From Nematopogon swammerdamellus (lineage: Eukaryota > Arthropoda > Insecta > Lepidoptera > Adelidae), in NCBI GenBank assembly GCA_946902875.1, contig OX336339.1, positions 23,033,349 through 23,097,348 of the forward strand: DNA of 64,000 nucleotides, in the 5' to 3' direction. Below are positions 32,949 through 44,742 of this stretch, piece by piece (position 1 is the stretch's first letter; every line of letters starts with the position of its first letter). The position numbers and the translations under genes were made by a program. The notes under the pieces are model-generated. The model had not been told where the DNA came from. It saw nothing but the letters and a program-made list of their open reading frames with translations, and made no database searches.

Positions 32949-33252
32949 GTAAGTGAATCGCGCTATTTGGAAAATATGGCTGTTTACAAAATAGTCCGCG
33001 CCCGCTGCGGCGCGGCGCCCAGTGTTCGTAACTTATTGACGGATCGGCGTCGGATCAAACTTTTCAATTAATCCGCCGCCGGCGTCACCGGGGTAGGCGC
33101 CGGGCACGCGCGGGATCAAAGCGGGAGGGGGAGGGGGGGGGGGGGGGGGGGGGGACACGCCCTCGCAATACACCGCTGCTGTAAGCGATGCGCTTGATTG
33201 ATTGGATGCTTGTTGAACCCGTTCAAGGTGATTTTTTTTGCAGTCAAAATAG
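32949..33252. other. Non-coding GC-rich DNA with a poly-G run
   Basis: Repeat-free CpG-rich sequence to 33115, then a G run at about 33123-33154. Confidence 0.45.
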
Positions 33253-33482
33253 GTTTTTAGGCTTCCGCACGGGACCCTATTACTAAAGCTACGCCATCTG
33301 TCCGTCCGTCTGTCCTACCCCTTAAAGGGCTGTATATTTTTAACCCTAATAGGTAGGTCGTTGAAATTTTCAGAAAAATGTGACATTATGGCGGATATCT
33401 TAAAAAAATAATAAAAGAACAAAGAGTAAACAATTGAAGGGGGTATCTCCATACAAGAAACGTGTTTTTTCACAGTTTTTGT
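33253..33482 (-). repeat. Repeat P, copy 4 (partial)
   Basis: Reversed: starts CTTCCGCACGGGACCCTATT, includes the pyrimidine (GTCC)n tract, and ends near CATACAAGAAACGTG. Confidence 0.6.
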
Positions 33483-33700
33483 TACTTCATAATCACTTAT
33501 TACCTGATTAGTAACATAAATAGCTGAGAACCATCCCGGTTAAACCAGCTTTCTAATAAAACACCGCATCCAAATCGGTCCATCCGTTTGGGAGCTACGA
33601 TACCACAGACAGACACACAGACAGATACACAGACCACACAGACAGACAGACAGATGAAGGCGTCAAACATAAAACATCCTTTTGCATCGGGGGTTAAAAA
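33483..33700 (+). repeat. Repeat R, 3' end only
   Basis: ATCCCGGTTAAACCAGC, TTTGGGAGCTACGATACCAC, (GACA)n and TGCATCGGGGGTTAAAAA. Confidence 0.6.
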
Positions 33701-36090
33701 TAAAGGAAGTTACTCGTATTTAATAGTTCACAGTAATCGTAGAGACGGTGGTGCATTAAGTGACAGAGCTTAGAATGCGACGAGCCATGTAAAATATATT
33801 CACAAACAGTAAATCATACTATGTACACATAGGTATAATCATTTAGAAAACCATTTCGCATGGAACTAAAACACGTCAAGGCTTTCCAAAATGGTTAGTA
33901 AAGTGGTAATGCGTATGTTAATTGAACAGCATTCATAACAGTGAGCTATTCCAACAGCTCAGCGCCCCGTCAGTATTCACCAGGGCGTCGCACATTAGAA
34001 CACGCGATCGGAATGTTCTAGTCGAATCTGCACTAAATTATCCTCGGCATTAACTCCCGACTAGTAAAATTAGGATTATAAAAAGAAGTAAAAGTTCCTA
34101 CGAACAAGGGTCGTCAGCCAAAATAAAATAAATATATTACGAATACTTGAAAATTCCGACTCAAGTTTTGCATAATAACCTTCCCTAACGACTCAATCCG
34201 CTGCACTGTGGACGCGAAACGTTTTATTATTGTAATATGCACGAAAATGAATTTAATTCTTATGACGAATGATTCTTATTTCTTACACCTTTATACCTAC
34301 ATATGTTACGAAGACCTGGAATATGGATTTCTGTCATATGGTTGAGGCAAGCTATTTCTACTTCTACTCATTTATTTCATTTTTGTGCTAGGAATAACGT
34401 TATAAATGTGAAAGATATCGTACACTAAGGACCGGTTTTCATCTCCGTCTTAAGGTTAGGAATAAAGTTTAGTGAATTTTATGGACAATTCCTATCCTAG
34501 CCCTAAGTACTTAGGAGTTGAAATACTAGCCATAAGTGGAAGATAAAATAATACGAATAAGGGCCGATTGTTTCAACACACACGAGTAACAAGGCCAGTT
34601 ACGACAAAGGTGAAATGCTGACTTAAAGTGAAATCTGGGTGGTTTTAGGGACTAATAAGGGGTTATTTTATACAATGTACTACCATCTCTATCTTCTTAA
34701 CGTTGAAAGATAAAGAAGACACTTCGATAGTGAAAACTAATCGAGTTACGGATTTAATCTGTCGTTAGTTAACGGACCTTTAGAGATATTTATGTATGTG
34801 TTGGTGCAATCGTCTCTAAGCCTCGTGCTTGTGATACTTATAAAATTATTTCTAACCCTAAGTGGGAGAAGAAATACCGGCCTTTACGCCTACGTTACCT
34901 GTACGTTGCCTAACGTTATGTGAAAGATTTCCCTCACGATATCTATCATGTAACATTACTCCTGGCACGAAGTTAGAGTTGAACACAGAACAGCGATCTG
35001 CGGCCGTGTTCCGCCAGCCGGCCCGGCCGCGCTCAAAGCTCAATGCACTTAGTAAAACAGGACTTTCTATATGGTTAGTATGCAAATATCGACAAGGGAC
35101 ACGTAAGCTCCACCACACCGTTCGCTGAACAATACATAGTGCTCGAGTCATTCTTTTTAATTAAAAGTAAATGTTAGTGGCCCGGGGGATTCGCGTGACG
35201 TCATCACTCAAATTATTCACTTTTCCGGGCCCGTGCCTCGTATGTTCGATCGTGCTCACCTACGTAGTACGCACAGTATACGTTAGTTCGATTTTGCCGA
35301 GACAGGAGTGGAGAGCGATACACATAACTTGTACCATGGTTTGATCAATTTCAATCTCTATTACGTAAAGCATAAGGCTTAGCACGAGCGATAAGTTAAG
35401 TGGAACGAAGTCTACTGTGTATGTAATGAGCACATTTCGTAATTGAGTTCATGTTGAAATTTTAATTTAATTATTCCCCAACGACATTGTGCGGGAGCAA
35501 GTTCGTACACCAGCTAGGCAGTAGGTAGGGAAACAATAGAAAACATTAGTCCCGATGAAATTTCACATCACGAGAAAATATTTTGACATGAAATCAAAAT
35601 AATGTCATGTCTTATCCGCACGTCAAACACGGCGAGGTATTCACGGAGCTTGAGAGTAACGCAAAACGACAATAAAAAGAAACCCCGAACGTATTCCGGG
35701 AAAATTTATATATCTCGCAAAGTATATTAGCGAGGATTATATTTGAAATACCATACTATTGAACAATGTTGCGACAATTATGTGCGTGTTTTAAATTAAA
35801 ATATTATTTATAGTTTATTAAGTGATGAATGACTCATCATAGTTTCGAAATTTAAAACATATATGTGTTACGAGAGAATTGCTATATCTCGGAAAGTATG
35901 ATGAGCAAAGAGAATGTACCTTAAAAGAAGGATGCGCAAGTAATGGACGTATGTTCAATTAAAGTATTATTTATATTTTAAGAATTGTGGTGGATGAGTC
36001 AACAAAGTTTAGATTTTTTTTTCGAATTTCGGCAAATTGTTTATGAATTATTCATATATCTCGGAAAGGATTATAGCGAGTAGTTTGTTT
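33701..36090. other. Long repeat-poor non-coding stretch
   Basis: 2.4 kb with no recognised transposon and no credible coding frame. Overlapping frames on both strands at 34858-35151 are probably coincidence. Such a quiet block in a repeat-rich window could be regulatory or intronic. Confidence 0.4.
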
Positions 36091-36215
36091 AATTAAAAGA
36101 ATCGAGGGCCGCTAAGTAAAAAAAAAACCGGATCCCCGACCGAGGACGTTTTAATTAACTAGGCGGAAATATTTTTTTACTTTTTAAGGGTTGTTGATGA
36201 GTCAAGGTTTTTTTT
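36091..36215. repeat. Degraded repeat R remnant
   Basis: GAGGGCCGCTAAGTAAA and TTTACTTTTTAAGGGTTG recall the hairpin arms. Confidence 0.4.
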
Positions 36216-36655
36216 TATTTTTAATTTTATAATTTATGCATATATGAAAAGAACATGTTTTAATAACATCGCACTATTCTACAATGGCCGCTCAGCATAA
36301 TACTACAACAGCATCACTGTACTGAGTAAAGTTGATGCTAAACAGTGAAATGAAGTAAGTAAGCGGACGTGCCGCGCCGCGTGCAGGCTGCAACCAAACT
36401 ACTCGACAAGCCTGCGAACAAGATACATAATGCTGGGAGCGCTGCCGCGGATAGCCAGGCTACACATGGGAGCGGTGAGACTGGACAGCGACGCGCAAAG
36501 TTGGGGAAAAAATATCTTCTTCATAGTCAAATTCCTCGTCGAAATGTTGTGGAATAACTTCTATGCGTTCTAAATTGAACATTTAAATGTTGAGCAAGGA
36601 CTTGCAAATGTAGAGCTTTTGTCCAACCATCAGTTTGCTTTAAAACTATAAACAC
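36216..36655. other. Non-coding DNA
   Basis: A 62-codon frame at 36369-36557 has only a GTG start and no recognisable feature. Confidence 0.4.
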
Positions 36656-37018
36656 AAAAACCAGCCAAGTGCGAGTCGGACTCGCGCACCGGGATTTCCG
36701 TACCACCAGGTAATTGGTTGATTTTTATTATTTGTTATTTTACTTTAGAGTTTATACTATAATCACTCCAAGTTAAACGCTTGTATGTATAGCAGTTTTT
36801 ACGAGAGATAAAAAAAAACGTTGAAAAAACACATTTCTTGTATGGGGACCCCCTTAATTTTATACTTTATTATTATTATTATCTATTTGTTAGTATATCC
36901 GCCATTATAATACACGTTCTGTGAAAATTTCAACCGGCTACCTATTACTGTTCAAAAGATTCAGCCCTCAGACAGACTGACGGACGCACGGTGAGGGCTT
37001 AGTAATAGGCTTCCGTGG
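36656..37018 (+). repeat. Repeat P, copy 5
   Basis: Starts CCAAGTGCGAGTCGGACTCG and ends TTAGTAATAGGCTTCCGT. About 100 bp of other sequence sits in the front half. Confidence 0.65.
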
Positions 37019-37837
37019 TGATTTTTTTTTTATTTGATATGCTAGGAACACTTTTAACAAATCTCAAGAAAAAAACTTAACGCAATATGAATTGGTAGTT
37101 TTGAAGTTAAAAATTAATTTACTTTCCAATTTAAAGTGTTTTAATAAATAGTCATAATTACCTACACAAAAAGTATTAATTATGATGGCGATAAATTCAG
37201 CGCTGGTCTTCGCTATCATGTGTGAACCCGGCCTTAGGGTCTTTAGCGAGCGTTCATCTTTACAAGCGTATGAGACGAGTAGCACAATGTCTCAGCTAGG
37301 CGCTCGTCGTGGAGCCAGTAACTTAAGCAGAATGTAAATATATTGAACTGAAATGAAATTATGTTTATTTATCTTATCATAACATCATCAGACAATTAAA
37401 TCACTTAAGACTGCGGTACTACAGCGTGAGGCACAATTTGCAAAATTTGCCACATTTTCGTTTCGGTTTTTTGTTCAACGAATTCCAAAAATGTAGGTAT
37501 GTATTAAAAAATCCTGTCTAAAAGTTGACCATATTTAAAAGTTGGTGAGAGATTTTTATTTTTATTTATGTCAATTAATATGTAAAAAAAAATCACAAAC
37601 GTACTACTAAATGGTCCTAAATACTCCGAAATGATCTCTTTGTTTTGAAATTACAGCTATCTAAAACATTATTTTGAGTTTATACTAATTGCAGATGATG
37701 TAAGATAAAATTTTACTTTTGACAGATTTGGATATTCGTGTAATGTAAATTGGTTTAACAAACTTTGAACAAATACTATAAAACAAGCGAACGCTTCGCT
37801 ATTCAATCACTGCCGCGCGGTGCGGCATTTTGATGCT
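37019..37837. other. AT-rich non-coding DNA
   Basis: No gene recognised. Confidence 0.4.
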
Positions 37838-38075
37838 TAAGAAAACAACAAGATATGGGTGTCTGTCTCAGCTTATTGCTGTCTTCTGAAACCACTGCTT
37901 TCCGCCGATGTACTTGATGTCGTCATCCCACCTGGCGTGTGGTCTTAGTCCGTTTCCTGTCCGTCCACGGCCACCAGTGTAGGACCCGTTTACTCCAACG
38001 GTCGTCGTTTCTTCAACTGATGTGCCCAGTCAGATGTCATTTGAGCTACGCCACCCAGTGAGTGGCCAGTGTTGG
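37838..38075 (-). pseudogene. RTE-like LINE C-terminus fragment
   Basis: Reverse complement matches 26040-26220: CGACCGTTGGAGTAAACG, CACTGGTGGCCGTGGACGG and CACGCCAGGTGGGATGACG, DNA for the R-W-S-x-R, H-W-x-P and R-W-D-D-D-I blocks. Frame is disrupted and the RT part is absent. Confidence 0.6.
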
Positions 38076-39635
38076 TGTCAAATGTTTCCACATCAATAAT
38101 CTTTTAAAGAAGATTAGTATTACAAATTCATAGCTCCACGTGTGGCGATGCAGAGGACAAAAGGAGACGGATGCAACGCTCTGGAGCAAACTTTCACCGG
38201 CGAACAAGCCAATGGTTTAATTGTTTTCCTGCTCTAGACTTGTCGTGAAAACTGTTCGTCTTGAATTGAAGCGCCGTTCTATGGCGAACACACTACCTAT
38301 GTACATTCTCTTTAGTTTATCAAACTTTATTACCTTTCCAGTTACACCTTCAACATTATCCTTTAAAGTCTTAGGATAGTTATGTACTGTACACAATTTT
38401 GATCTCAAGGGAATTTCATAAGTGTACTAGATTATGCCCGGTCATAGAGAAATAATATATACGTCTATGTGCCCAGTGCTTCGCTCCGAATCCAGCACAT
38501 TAAAAATAAAATTTAAAAATAAACATTTCAAAACAGCGATTCCGTGAGTCTCGGCATCTCTAAAGCTGCGCCCATATTATCCTCCCTTTTCCAAATTATT
38601 TAGCAAATTTATAGTGTTTTAGAATCTTTATTTTCTAAAATATGTCTAATTGAATTTACATCTCTTACATGTTATTGATGTTACCTATTTCCAAATAGGT
38701 AGTAAAAAATAAACTTTTCATTACCTTTAGATTACAAAAATTTCAAATAAAAATATGTAGGTATATTTTGAATAGATGCCTTAACCTATTACAACGATTT
38801 AACGCTGAATAAATCGAGCCAAGACGTTCTTAGATGTCGAAACAAACGAAAATGTTATCTTGCCTCCGTGGCTGTCAGCGCCACATAAATTTTAGTATAC
38901 GTGGTTGCATACGTCATTTCTGTTTCCTGAATCTCGACTGTGCCCCCCTATGGGCACTTCGTACGAGATAACCTTTCAATCACTCTTAATCAATCAATCA
39001 ATCAATCTTAATTACTTAAAAAACTAATGCAACATCTTAAATTTATTTTAATTTTTTTTAAATATCCTCTGTTTTTTTTTTTAATAATTTCTATACACAT
39101 GATAACGCCTACTGTGTGCCCATGCTTTGATCCCCGAGTTTGTGATTTTATTTATTCTTTACATCTACGGATATCATATAGAATTTACATACATACATTC
39201 TTTAGGTATACCGGCGCCGCGTACACACAGCCCACTTTCGAGGCCTAGGCCGGAATACCCAGCGCAAATATTCATTGAACCGTGAGCCCGTTAATTCCGC
39301 TCGTTAGACATTTTTTCAGGCCGCGATTTTCAATCCAGCACGTTTTGACTCGGTTGACTAGATATTTATAAATATGCAGGAGAGCTTAGGCCGTACGTAC
39401 CTGTGTGAAAATCTGGTGAAAAAGTGTAGGAAGGAATTTTTTTATTGAATAAACGGCTTTCGAGACCGTTGTTGCTATTTTTTTTTTTCATAATACATTA
39501 TATTTATTTTTCTTTCTTTTCATTATATTACGTATTTCTTTTGGGTGATTATTTAATTAATTTAAATATTATGATATTATATACCTATATATTATTATTA
39601 TCTATATTTAAGCTAAAAGATACAAATATTAATAA
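38076..39635. other. Non-coding DNA
   Basis: Mostly AT-rich, with (CAAT)n at 38985-39005. No gene or known repeat seen. Confidence 0.4.
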
Positions 39636-39906
39636 CACCGTTCGGAGCCGGTGTAAAACTGTAGGTCCCTTCCCTTGCCTCTTACTAGTACTCCAATCAA
39701 TAAAGCATTTCCACTCGACGTAACCACCGTACGGAATGTAAGATGGCCGCATAGCAGCCTCGGTTGTGTTCTCCTCTAGTCTAGTATAGCCAGCAATCCA
39801 GGGAAGTCTCCGGTATGGCACCTACCATCTCGGAGGTGATATTGGCTGGTCGGTGCATGTGCTTTGGCCCCTCCGACCCAGCGACCCATACCGGATTACA
39901 TAAAAA
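39636..39906 (+). repeat. SINE B, 5'-truncated copy
   Basis: Begins in the body at CACCGTTCGGAGCCGGTG, has GTAGGTCCCTTCCCTTGCC, an internally rearranged central domain, AGCAATCCAGGGAAGTCTCC and GGTGATATTGGCTGGTCGG, and ends in an A-rich tail. Confidence 0.7.
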
Positions 39907-39966
39907 AATCACACAAAAGAAATGTGCAATGATTACTAAAATTGTGTACCTACAAATTCATCATTT

Positions 39967-40077
39967 CGATGGTTCCGGCAACAAAGGTCGTAAAAGCCAT
40001 TTCGTCAAAATGGCTTTTACGACCTTTGTTGCCGGAAACGAAATGGCTTTTACGACCCTTGTTGCCGGAACCATCGA
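39967..40077. repeat. Near-perfect fold-back with a third internal copy
   Basis: 39967-40004 (GATGGTTCCGGCAACAAAGG...) pairs with both 40009-40036 and 40037-40077, which are direct repeats of each other (AATGGCTTTTACGACC(T/C)TTG). Confidence 0.85.
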
Positions 40078-40648
40078 TTTGCAATACTAAAGAGGTGTGA
40101 AATGAGTTCTAGGATAATATTCTCCTTTTCCTACATACAGAAAAAAACTAGATTGGCACTATTTGGCACGTTGGAAATAAAATTTAAACAAACTTTACAC
40201 AACAGAAATGAACCCATACAACAATAAGTATATTAATTAACAAAGAACCCGTCTATGTGAAGTGCATGGAAGGCGAGTGTCAACTAACCTTTCAACCCTC
40301 CGTGCATTGTCGTCTACTTAATAATAAAACTTTTCAAAGGCCTTGGAGCGCCATAAACAAAGGATCGTCGCTGCAAGTAATAAATCTTTGTCAACACCCA
40401 CCATTTACTTCAAATTATATTTTTTCGCCGGGAAAGTCACTTACAGTGGACAATGAACCCGTTTGGAGCAGGATCGTAGTATAAAAGAACCTCCACGATG
40501 CGATGGCGGCATAGGCCATGTTACTCGGACCTTTGTGTTATATTGCTTGTCGTAGCTCGTTTGGGGGTGCAATATTGATCGACATGTTATTAGCTAAACC
40601 TTAATATATTTATTTATTTAATTATTTTAGGTAGGTACATACATATAC
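40078..40648. other. Non-coding DNA
   Basis: No gene recognised. Confidence 0.4.
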
Positions 40649-40649
40649 A

Positions 40650-40908
40650 TATACACGGTGTTACAGTTGTCCCCGTAATATTTTTAACTGACATAAGGGG
40701 GTTATTCTATATGTGAAACTAAACATCTGTGGCGATTTTTTTTTTTTTAAACATACAAATTATAAATACCTATTCTCAAAATGTATGGAGAAAAAAAATT
40801 TTATTTCTTAAAATTAAAAAGTCGTAGAACAAAAGTTGTTCTATTTCACGTACAGAATCACCCCCTTTCGGGTTTTACAGTTAGGGTTGCAACACCGTGT
40901 ATATTGAC
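40650..40908. repeat. MITE-like element with ACACGGTGTT ends
   Basis: ATACACGGTGTTACAGTTGT at 40652 and the inverse GTTGCAACACCGTGTAT at about 40886-40903 bound ~250 bp of AT-rich DNA containing TAAGGGGGTTATTCT and its partial inverse AGAATCACCCCCTT. Confidence 0.55.
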
Positions 40909-41004
40909 AGACGCACAATTTTCATACCACATTTTAAGAGCATTCAACTAATCGAAATAACATATAAATATACAACATGCTAACTAATAAGCATGTTGCT
41001 AACT

Positions 41005-41396
41005 AAAAAAACCGCCCAAGTGCGAGTCGAACTCGCGCACCGAGGGTTCCGTATCGTCATGTCATGGTCAGCGCCACTCGCGCCACGCGCATGTTTATGA
41101 AATGCTTAACATTAGTTAAAATTCATGATTAATTAAAATGCTTCATACTATTTTCGGTAGATGGCGCGCGCGCATATACTTTTTAGTTTCTTCTATGGGA
41201 AGCCCCGTGAATTTTTTACTTTTTCTTATTTTTATTATTCGTTGTTATGTCGGCCATAATAATGCATATTTTGTGAAAATTTCAACGGGCTACCTATTAC
41301 GGTTCAAGAGATACAGCCCTTGAACAGACAGACAGACAGACATACGGCGTAGGCTTAGTAATAGGGTCCCGTACCGGATAAGGAACTATAAAAATG
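41005..41396 (+). repeat. Repeat P, copy 6 (full length)
   Basis: Complete ~390-bp copy: palindromic start, GTCATGGTCAGCGCCACTC, AGATGGCGCGCGCGCATA, (GACA)n and TAGGGTCCCGTACCGGAT end. Useful as family reference together with 56736-57126. Confidence 0.75.
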
Positions 41397-41950
41397 TCTG
41401 ACCAACCTGACAAACGAATCCACGACCCTGACAGGCAAGTTCAGCTCTGTGTAACAGTGCGCGGACCGGGTCGCGCCTCACTCCGGACGAGACGAGACGG
41501 TCGCGGTCATCTCGTTCCTTTTGCGCTCGCAAGAGGCCGCCTGCGACATCCATGTATGCCGAAACTTTTAATCAAATGCCACCAGCGTCAAATTGAAGCC
41601 TTTTCACTCCGAAATAACCTCACAGCCGTCTGCGACACTTTACTGATGCGCAAAGACGAAGAACAATGCTCGGGTGACAAAAGTGTCTGGCTCAAACGAA
41701 TGTCTTTGAAATCTATTTAAATTATTTGTTGAAGTTGACAAACAGCGGGCTCCTCGGGCTCGCCAGGTTTGTTAAGGACGATTAATCGAATGAGCGATAA
41801 GGAATAAGCTCTCTAAAATAGAGTATGAACAGGCTGGACAGCTTTGTCTTAAATACATTGAATTTGGTCATTGGTCCATCGGCACCACTGAGATAGTATG
41901 GTCTCATTTATCGGTACAGCAACCCGTGTGGGTGTTCATAGAACATAATT
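41397..41950. other. Non-coding DNA
   Basis: A 108-codon frame (41394-41720, +) starts at the edge of repeat P and has no recognisable domain; probably chance. Confidence 0.4.
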
Positions 41951-41951
41951 G

Positions 41952-42335
41952 TCAGCCTCGTTAGCTCAGTGGTGCAGACAGGCAACTGTCGCTATTGAAT
42001 GTTAAGCAAGGCTGGGTGCGGTCAGTACTTGGATGGGTGACCGCTGACCGTTGGAGGCTGACCGAGGTTCGGATTCCTCGTAAAACTGTAGGTCCCTTCC
42101 CTCCTAATCTTACTTGGTGGTAGGGTTTAACCCGCCCGGGTTGGTACCACCGCACTGAATGAAACGTCGGTCAAAACGGCTATGTAAATAGTTTGTGTTT
42201 TCCGACCAGTTCAGTGTAGCCGGCACGATCAAAGGGGGAAGCACTGACATGGCACCTAGTTCACCCGGTGTTATGGGCTGACATCACGGACATTGTAGGT
42301 GATGTAGCCAACCGTGCCAGTTTAAAAAAAAAAAA
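41952..42335 (+). repeat. SINE A, full copy 2
   Basis: A box TTAGCTCAGTGGTGC at 41960; 5S-like segment 42001-42043 with GGTCAGTACTTGGATGGGTG; B-box-like GGTTCGGATTCC at 42067; central domain 42080-42161; tail GGTGTTATGGGCTGACATCA; A-rich end at 42324. Confidence 0.8.
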
Positions 42336-43085
42336 ATTACACTGAGTTTAAATTCAGTCTTGAATTTTCAGACAGCTGACAATTTTGACTAATTTATAAT
42401 TTTCTATAGGTATTATCCATCTAACTCATGGGGCTGATAAATCAGAAACTTCTATCCTAGGTTGTAAATTACCGTGGATATTATTGTCCCGCCGCTCCGC
42501 AGCGAGTGTGATGCCCCTCGGTGTAAACTGGCACATCTAACCAAGCCTAGGGTAAGCTGGGTGTTTGTGTTGGTGCACCAGTCTGGTCAATGGATGATAA
42601 GCGCCAGTCGCCGCCTTACCCCGCGCAACCCGCGTCGTACCTAAGTCGTGTATCTGCACGATGACACTAACCCAGACGCCCAGCTTTCCTTTTCCCGCGT
42701 CAAGTGTAAGTGCAGATGCCGCGAAGTTTTTCTCAGTCAATATTAATCAACGCCCTGCACGCTTCCAGACGCTTCAACTTCCCGCCCTATTCCTGCGAGC
42801 ACGTCGGAACCAAACACTGCTCTCATTAATTTGGATGCACAAAAAAGTTGCGCGTACAAAATGCACGTTATAAATTGATTCGATGCAATAACTGATATAT
42901 CCAGAACCGGCATTGTTGCATTTAATAAACTTTAAGTTGTTAAATTTTGTATCGTTCATTCAGGGTGCAATGAGACGGACAGTGGACCTTTCAGCAGCAA
43001 GTTTCACAACCTTTTTGGAGACGAAAATGTAAAGTAAATTTACTTATCGAGATATAAATATGTTTAAATTTTCATTTAGGGCAAG
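42336..43085. other. Non-coding DNA
   Basis: No gene recognised. 43088-43139 is a short fragment of repeat P (start palindrome and GAGGGTTCCGTACTAC). Confidence 0.4.
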
Positions 43086-43087
43086 AA

Positions 43088-43139
43088 AAAGCCGTCAAGT
43101 GCGAGTCAGTCTCGCGCACCGAGGGTTCCGTACTACTAA
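43088..43139 (+). repeat. Repeat P, 52-bp fragment
   Basis: AAGTGCGAGTCAGTCTCGCG followed by CACCGAGGGTTCCGTA only. Confidence 0.6.
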
Positions 43140-43504
43140 ACAATACATTTGTGTTATGTCTTTACTAAAATAATTTTGTTTTCGAAAATTACGAAAGTCC
43201 TAAATAAAAACTACACCAATGGTTTGACTGTCAGGCAAATCATTGCTTCTTGTAGTTAAAATATAAAAAATACTTTTTTTTTGTCGCAACTTTTGGAACG
43301 AAGTTCGTTATCTCTTGGCGACTTGGCGAATGAGAGCTAGGCCAAAAAAAGTGTAAGGCTTCAACCGTCACGACACTTTTGTTGTAGTATTGTGTGTTTA
43401 GAAGCCTATGTCTACACATGTATAGTGATATTACTGCATTATAGACGTACTGCACGTACTAATGTTTTTAAGTTTACACTGTTATTAATTATATTCATTT
43501 TTAT

Positions 43505-43605
43505 ATTCAGTTTGACGTCTGGTACAACGGACACCAGACGTCGGCTCCAGGAACTCCCGCAGTTCCTGATGAAGCCCGTGACGTAGCGGGCGAAACGTCG
43601 ACTTA
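43505..43605 (+). mobile_element. Penelope-like terminal-repeat fragment
   Basis: A GACGTCTGGT/ACCAGACGTC hairpin (43514-43541) precedes a hammerhead-like motif. No coding sequence nearby, so this is a solo end. Confidence 0.4.
43566..43599 (+). ncRNA. Hammerhead-ribozyme-like motif 3
   Basis: CTGATGA, one A, stem GCCCG/CGGGC with an 8-nt loop, GAAACGTC. The best match of the three to the canonical CUGAUGA core, apart from the single extra base before helix II. Confidence 0.5.
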
Positions 43606-43619
43606 TGTAAGTCTTTAAA

Positions 43620-44118
43620 CTTAGTACTTCACGTATATAATTTCGTCTTTTCATTTACCTCCTCCGGTATTGCTTGTATGCTCGCTCGACAAGCCTCTTC
43701 GGCTGGGGCTTCCAATACGTACGAAGAAAGGTTTCTTTCAACTAGTTGGTATGATAGGCGTATAGTTTAGGCATTTACGATTCTAAAGATGTAATTTTTA
43801 TTCTAAAGATTAAAAAGATTAAAAATTATAACCATTTTTTTCGTTTATTTATGCGACTTTGTCACTCACTGGCTTGCTGGTACACATACGCTTACTTACT
43901 ACTACTTAATGTGACAAGGTACTACCCGGGAATTGTAGAGCAAATCTAATAGTTTGAAGTGTGTTTGGTACAGAATGGTATAAATAAGGTGTGTGTTGCC
44001 ATATGGACATTATTGGAAAGGACAATGGGGGTAATTAACATACTTTGCGGAAAAACTAAATCCACCGCCCCGACATAACCTGTTAGTGTTGCTATTCCCT
44101 AGAGTGTTTTTATAAGCC
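43620..44118. other. Non-coding DNA
   Basis: No gene recognised. Confidence 0.4.
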
Positions 44119-44119
44119 A

Positions 44120-44219
44120 GAGGCGCGGAGGGAGTGCAGCCCTCGTCCGCCGTAACAAAGCGCAGGATGTCTGCGCTGTGTTACGCAAGGACGGCGGGGC
44201 TGCACTTCCCGCAGCGCCG
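44120..44219. repeat. GC-rich imperfect hairpin, ~45-bp arms
   Basis: GAGTGCAGCCC...CCGCCGTAAC...GCGCAG is mirrored by CTGCGCTGTGTTACGCAAGG...GGGGCTGCACTTCC with small mismatches. Confidence 0.65.
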
Positions 44220-44399
44220 GAGAAGAGGCAATCCTAAGTCGCTACTGAAAATAAAGTCGCCATTTTGTATGAAATATTTTTTGGAGAAATTTTATTTTTT
44301 AATTTTTGGCCCCAGTTTTGATTTCCGCAAGCTAAGTCTTTTCTAATAGCAGTGTTTTGTGGTCCTTTATGCTCTTATATTTTTTATTTATTTTTTACG

Positions 44400-44660
44400 A
44401 GGTGTACGTTTTGGAAACCCGCCCCGCCTCTTCTACATATTTATATGCATGATTCGATGTACAAAAAGGTCTCGGGCGAGAGAGCGCCAGGGAGTGAGCA
44501 AGATGGATCGGCGGCGGTGGAGCCAGCTAGCGGCGGCGTCGTCGGGGTCGTCGTGGCGCGGCGCGGCGGTCGCGCTGCGGTGAAACTGCGGTCGAAGGTC
44601 GTACAGTCATGTATTAGTCATAGTTTTTCACGAAAAGAAGCAATAAAAACATGAGTGCGC
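44400..44660 (+). promoter_or_regulatory. CpG-rich island with a short open frame
   Basis: GAGCAAGATGGATCGGCGGCGG offers an ATG at 44502 in good context for a 27-residue frame (MDRRRWSQLAAASSG...). It could be the start of a host first exon, but there is no strong splice donor. Weak call. Confidence 0.2.
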
Positions 44661-44742
44661 AAAAGCGCACTTATCACTGCAGTGATTTCTTCTAGTCAAC
44701 CTTTAAAATATTGAAATGAGAATAAGCAAAACATAATTTTTT

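Noticed and set aside
34858..35151. Overlapping ~90-codon frames on both strands
   Set aside because: Mutually exclusive, no domain, no codon or splice support.
41394..41720. 108-codon frame (+)
   Set aside because: Begins at the edge of repeat P; no domain or family resemblance.
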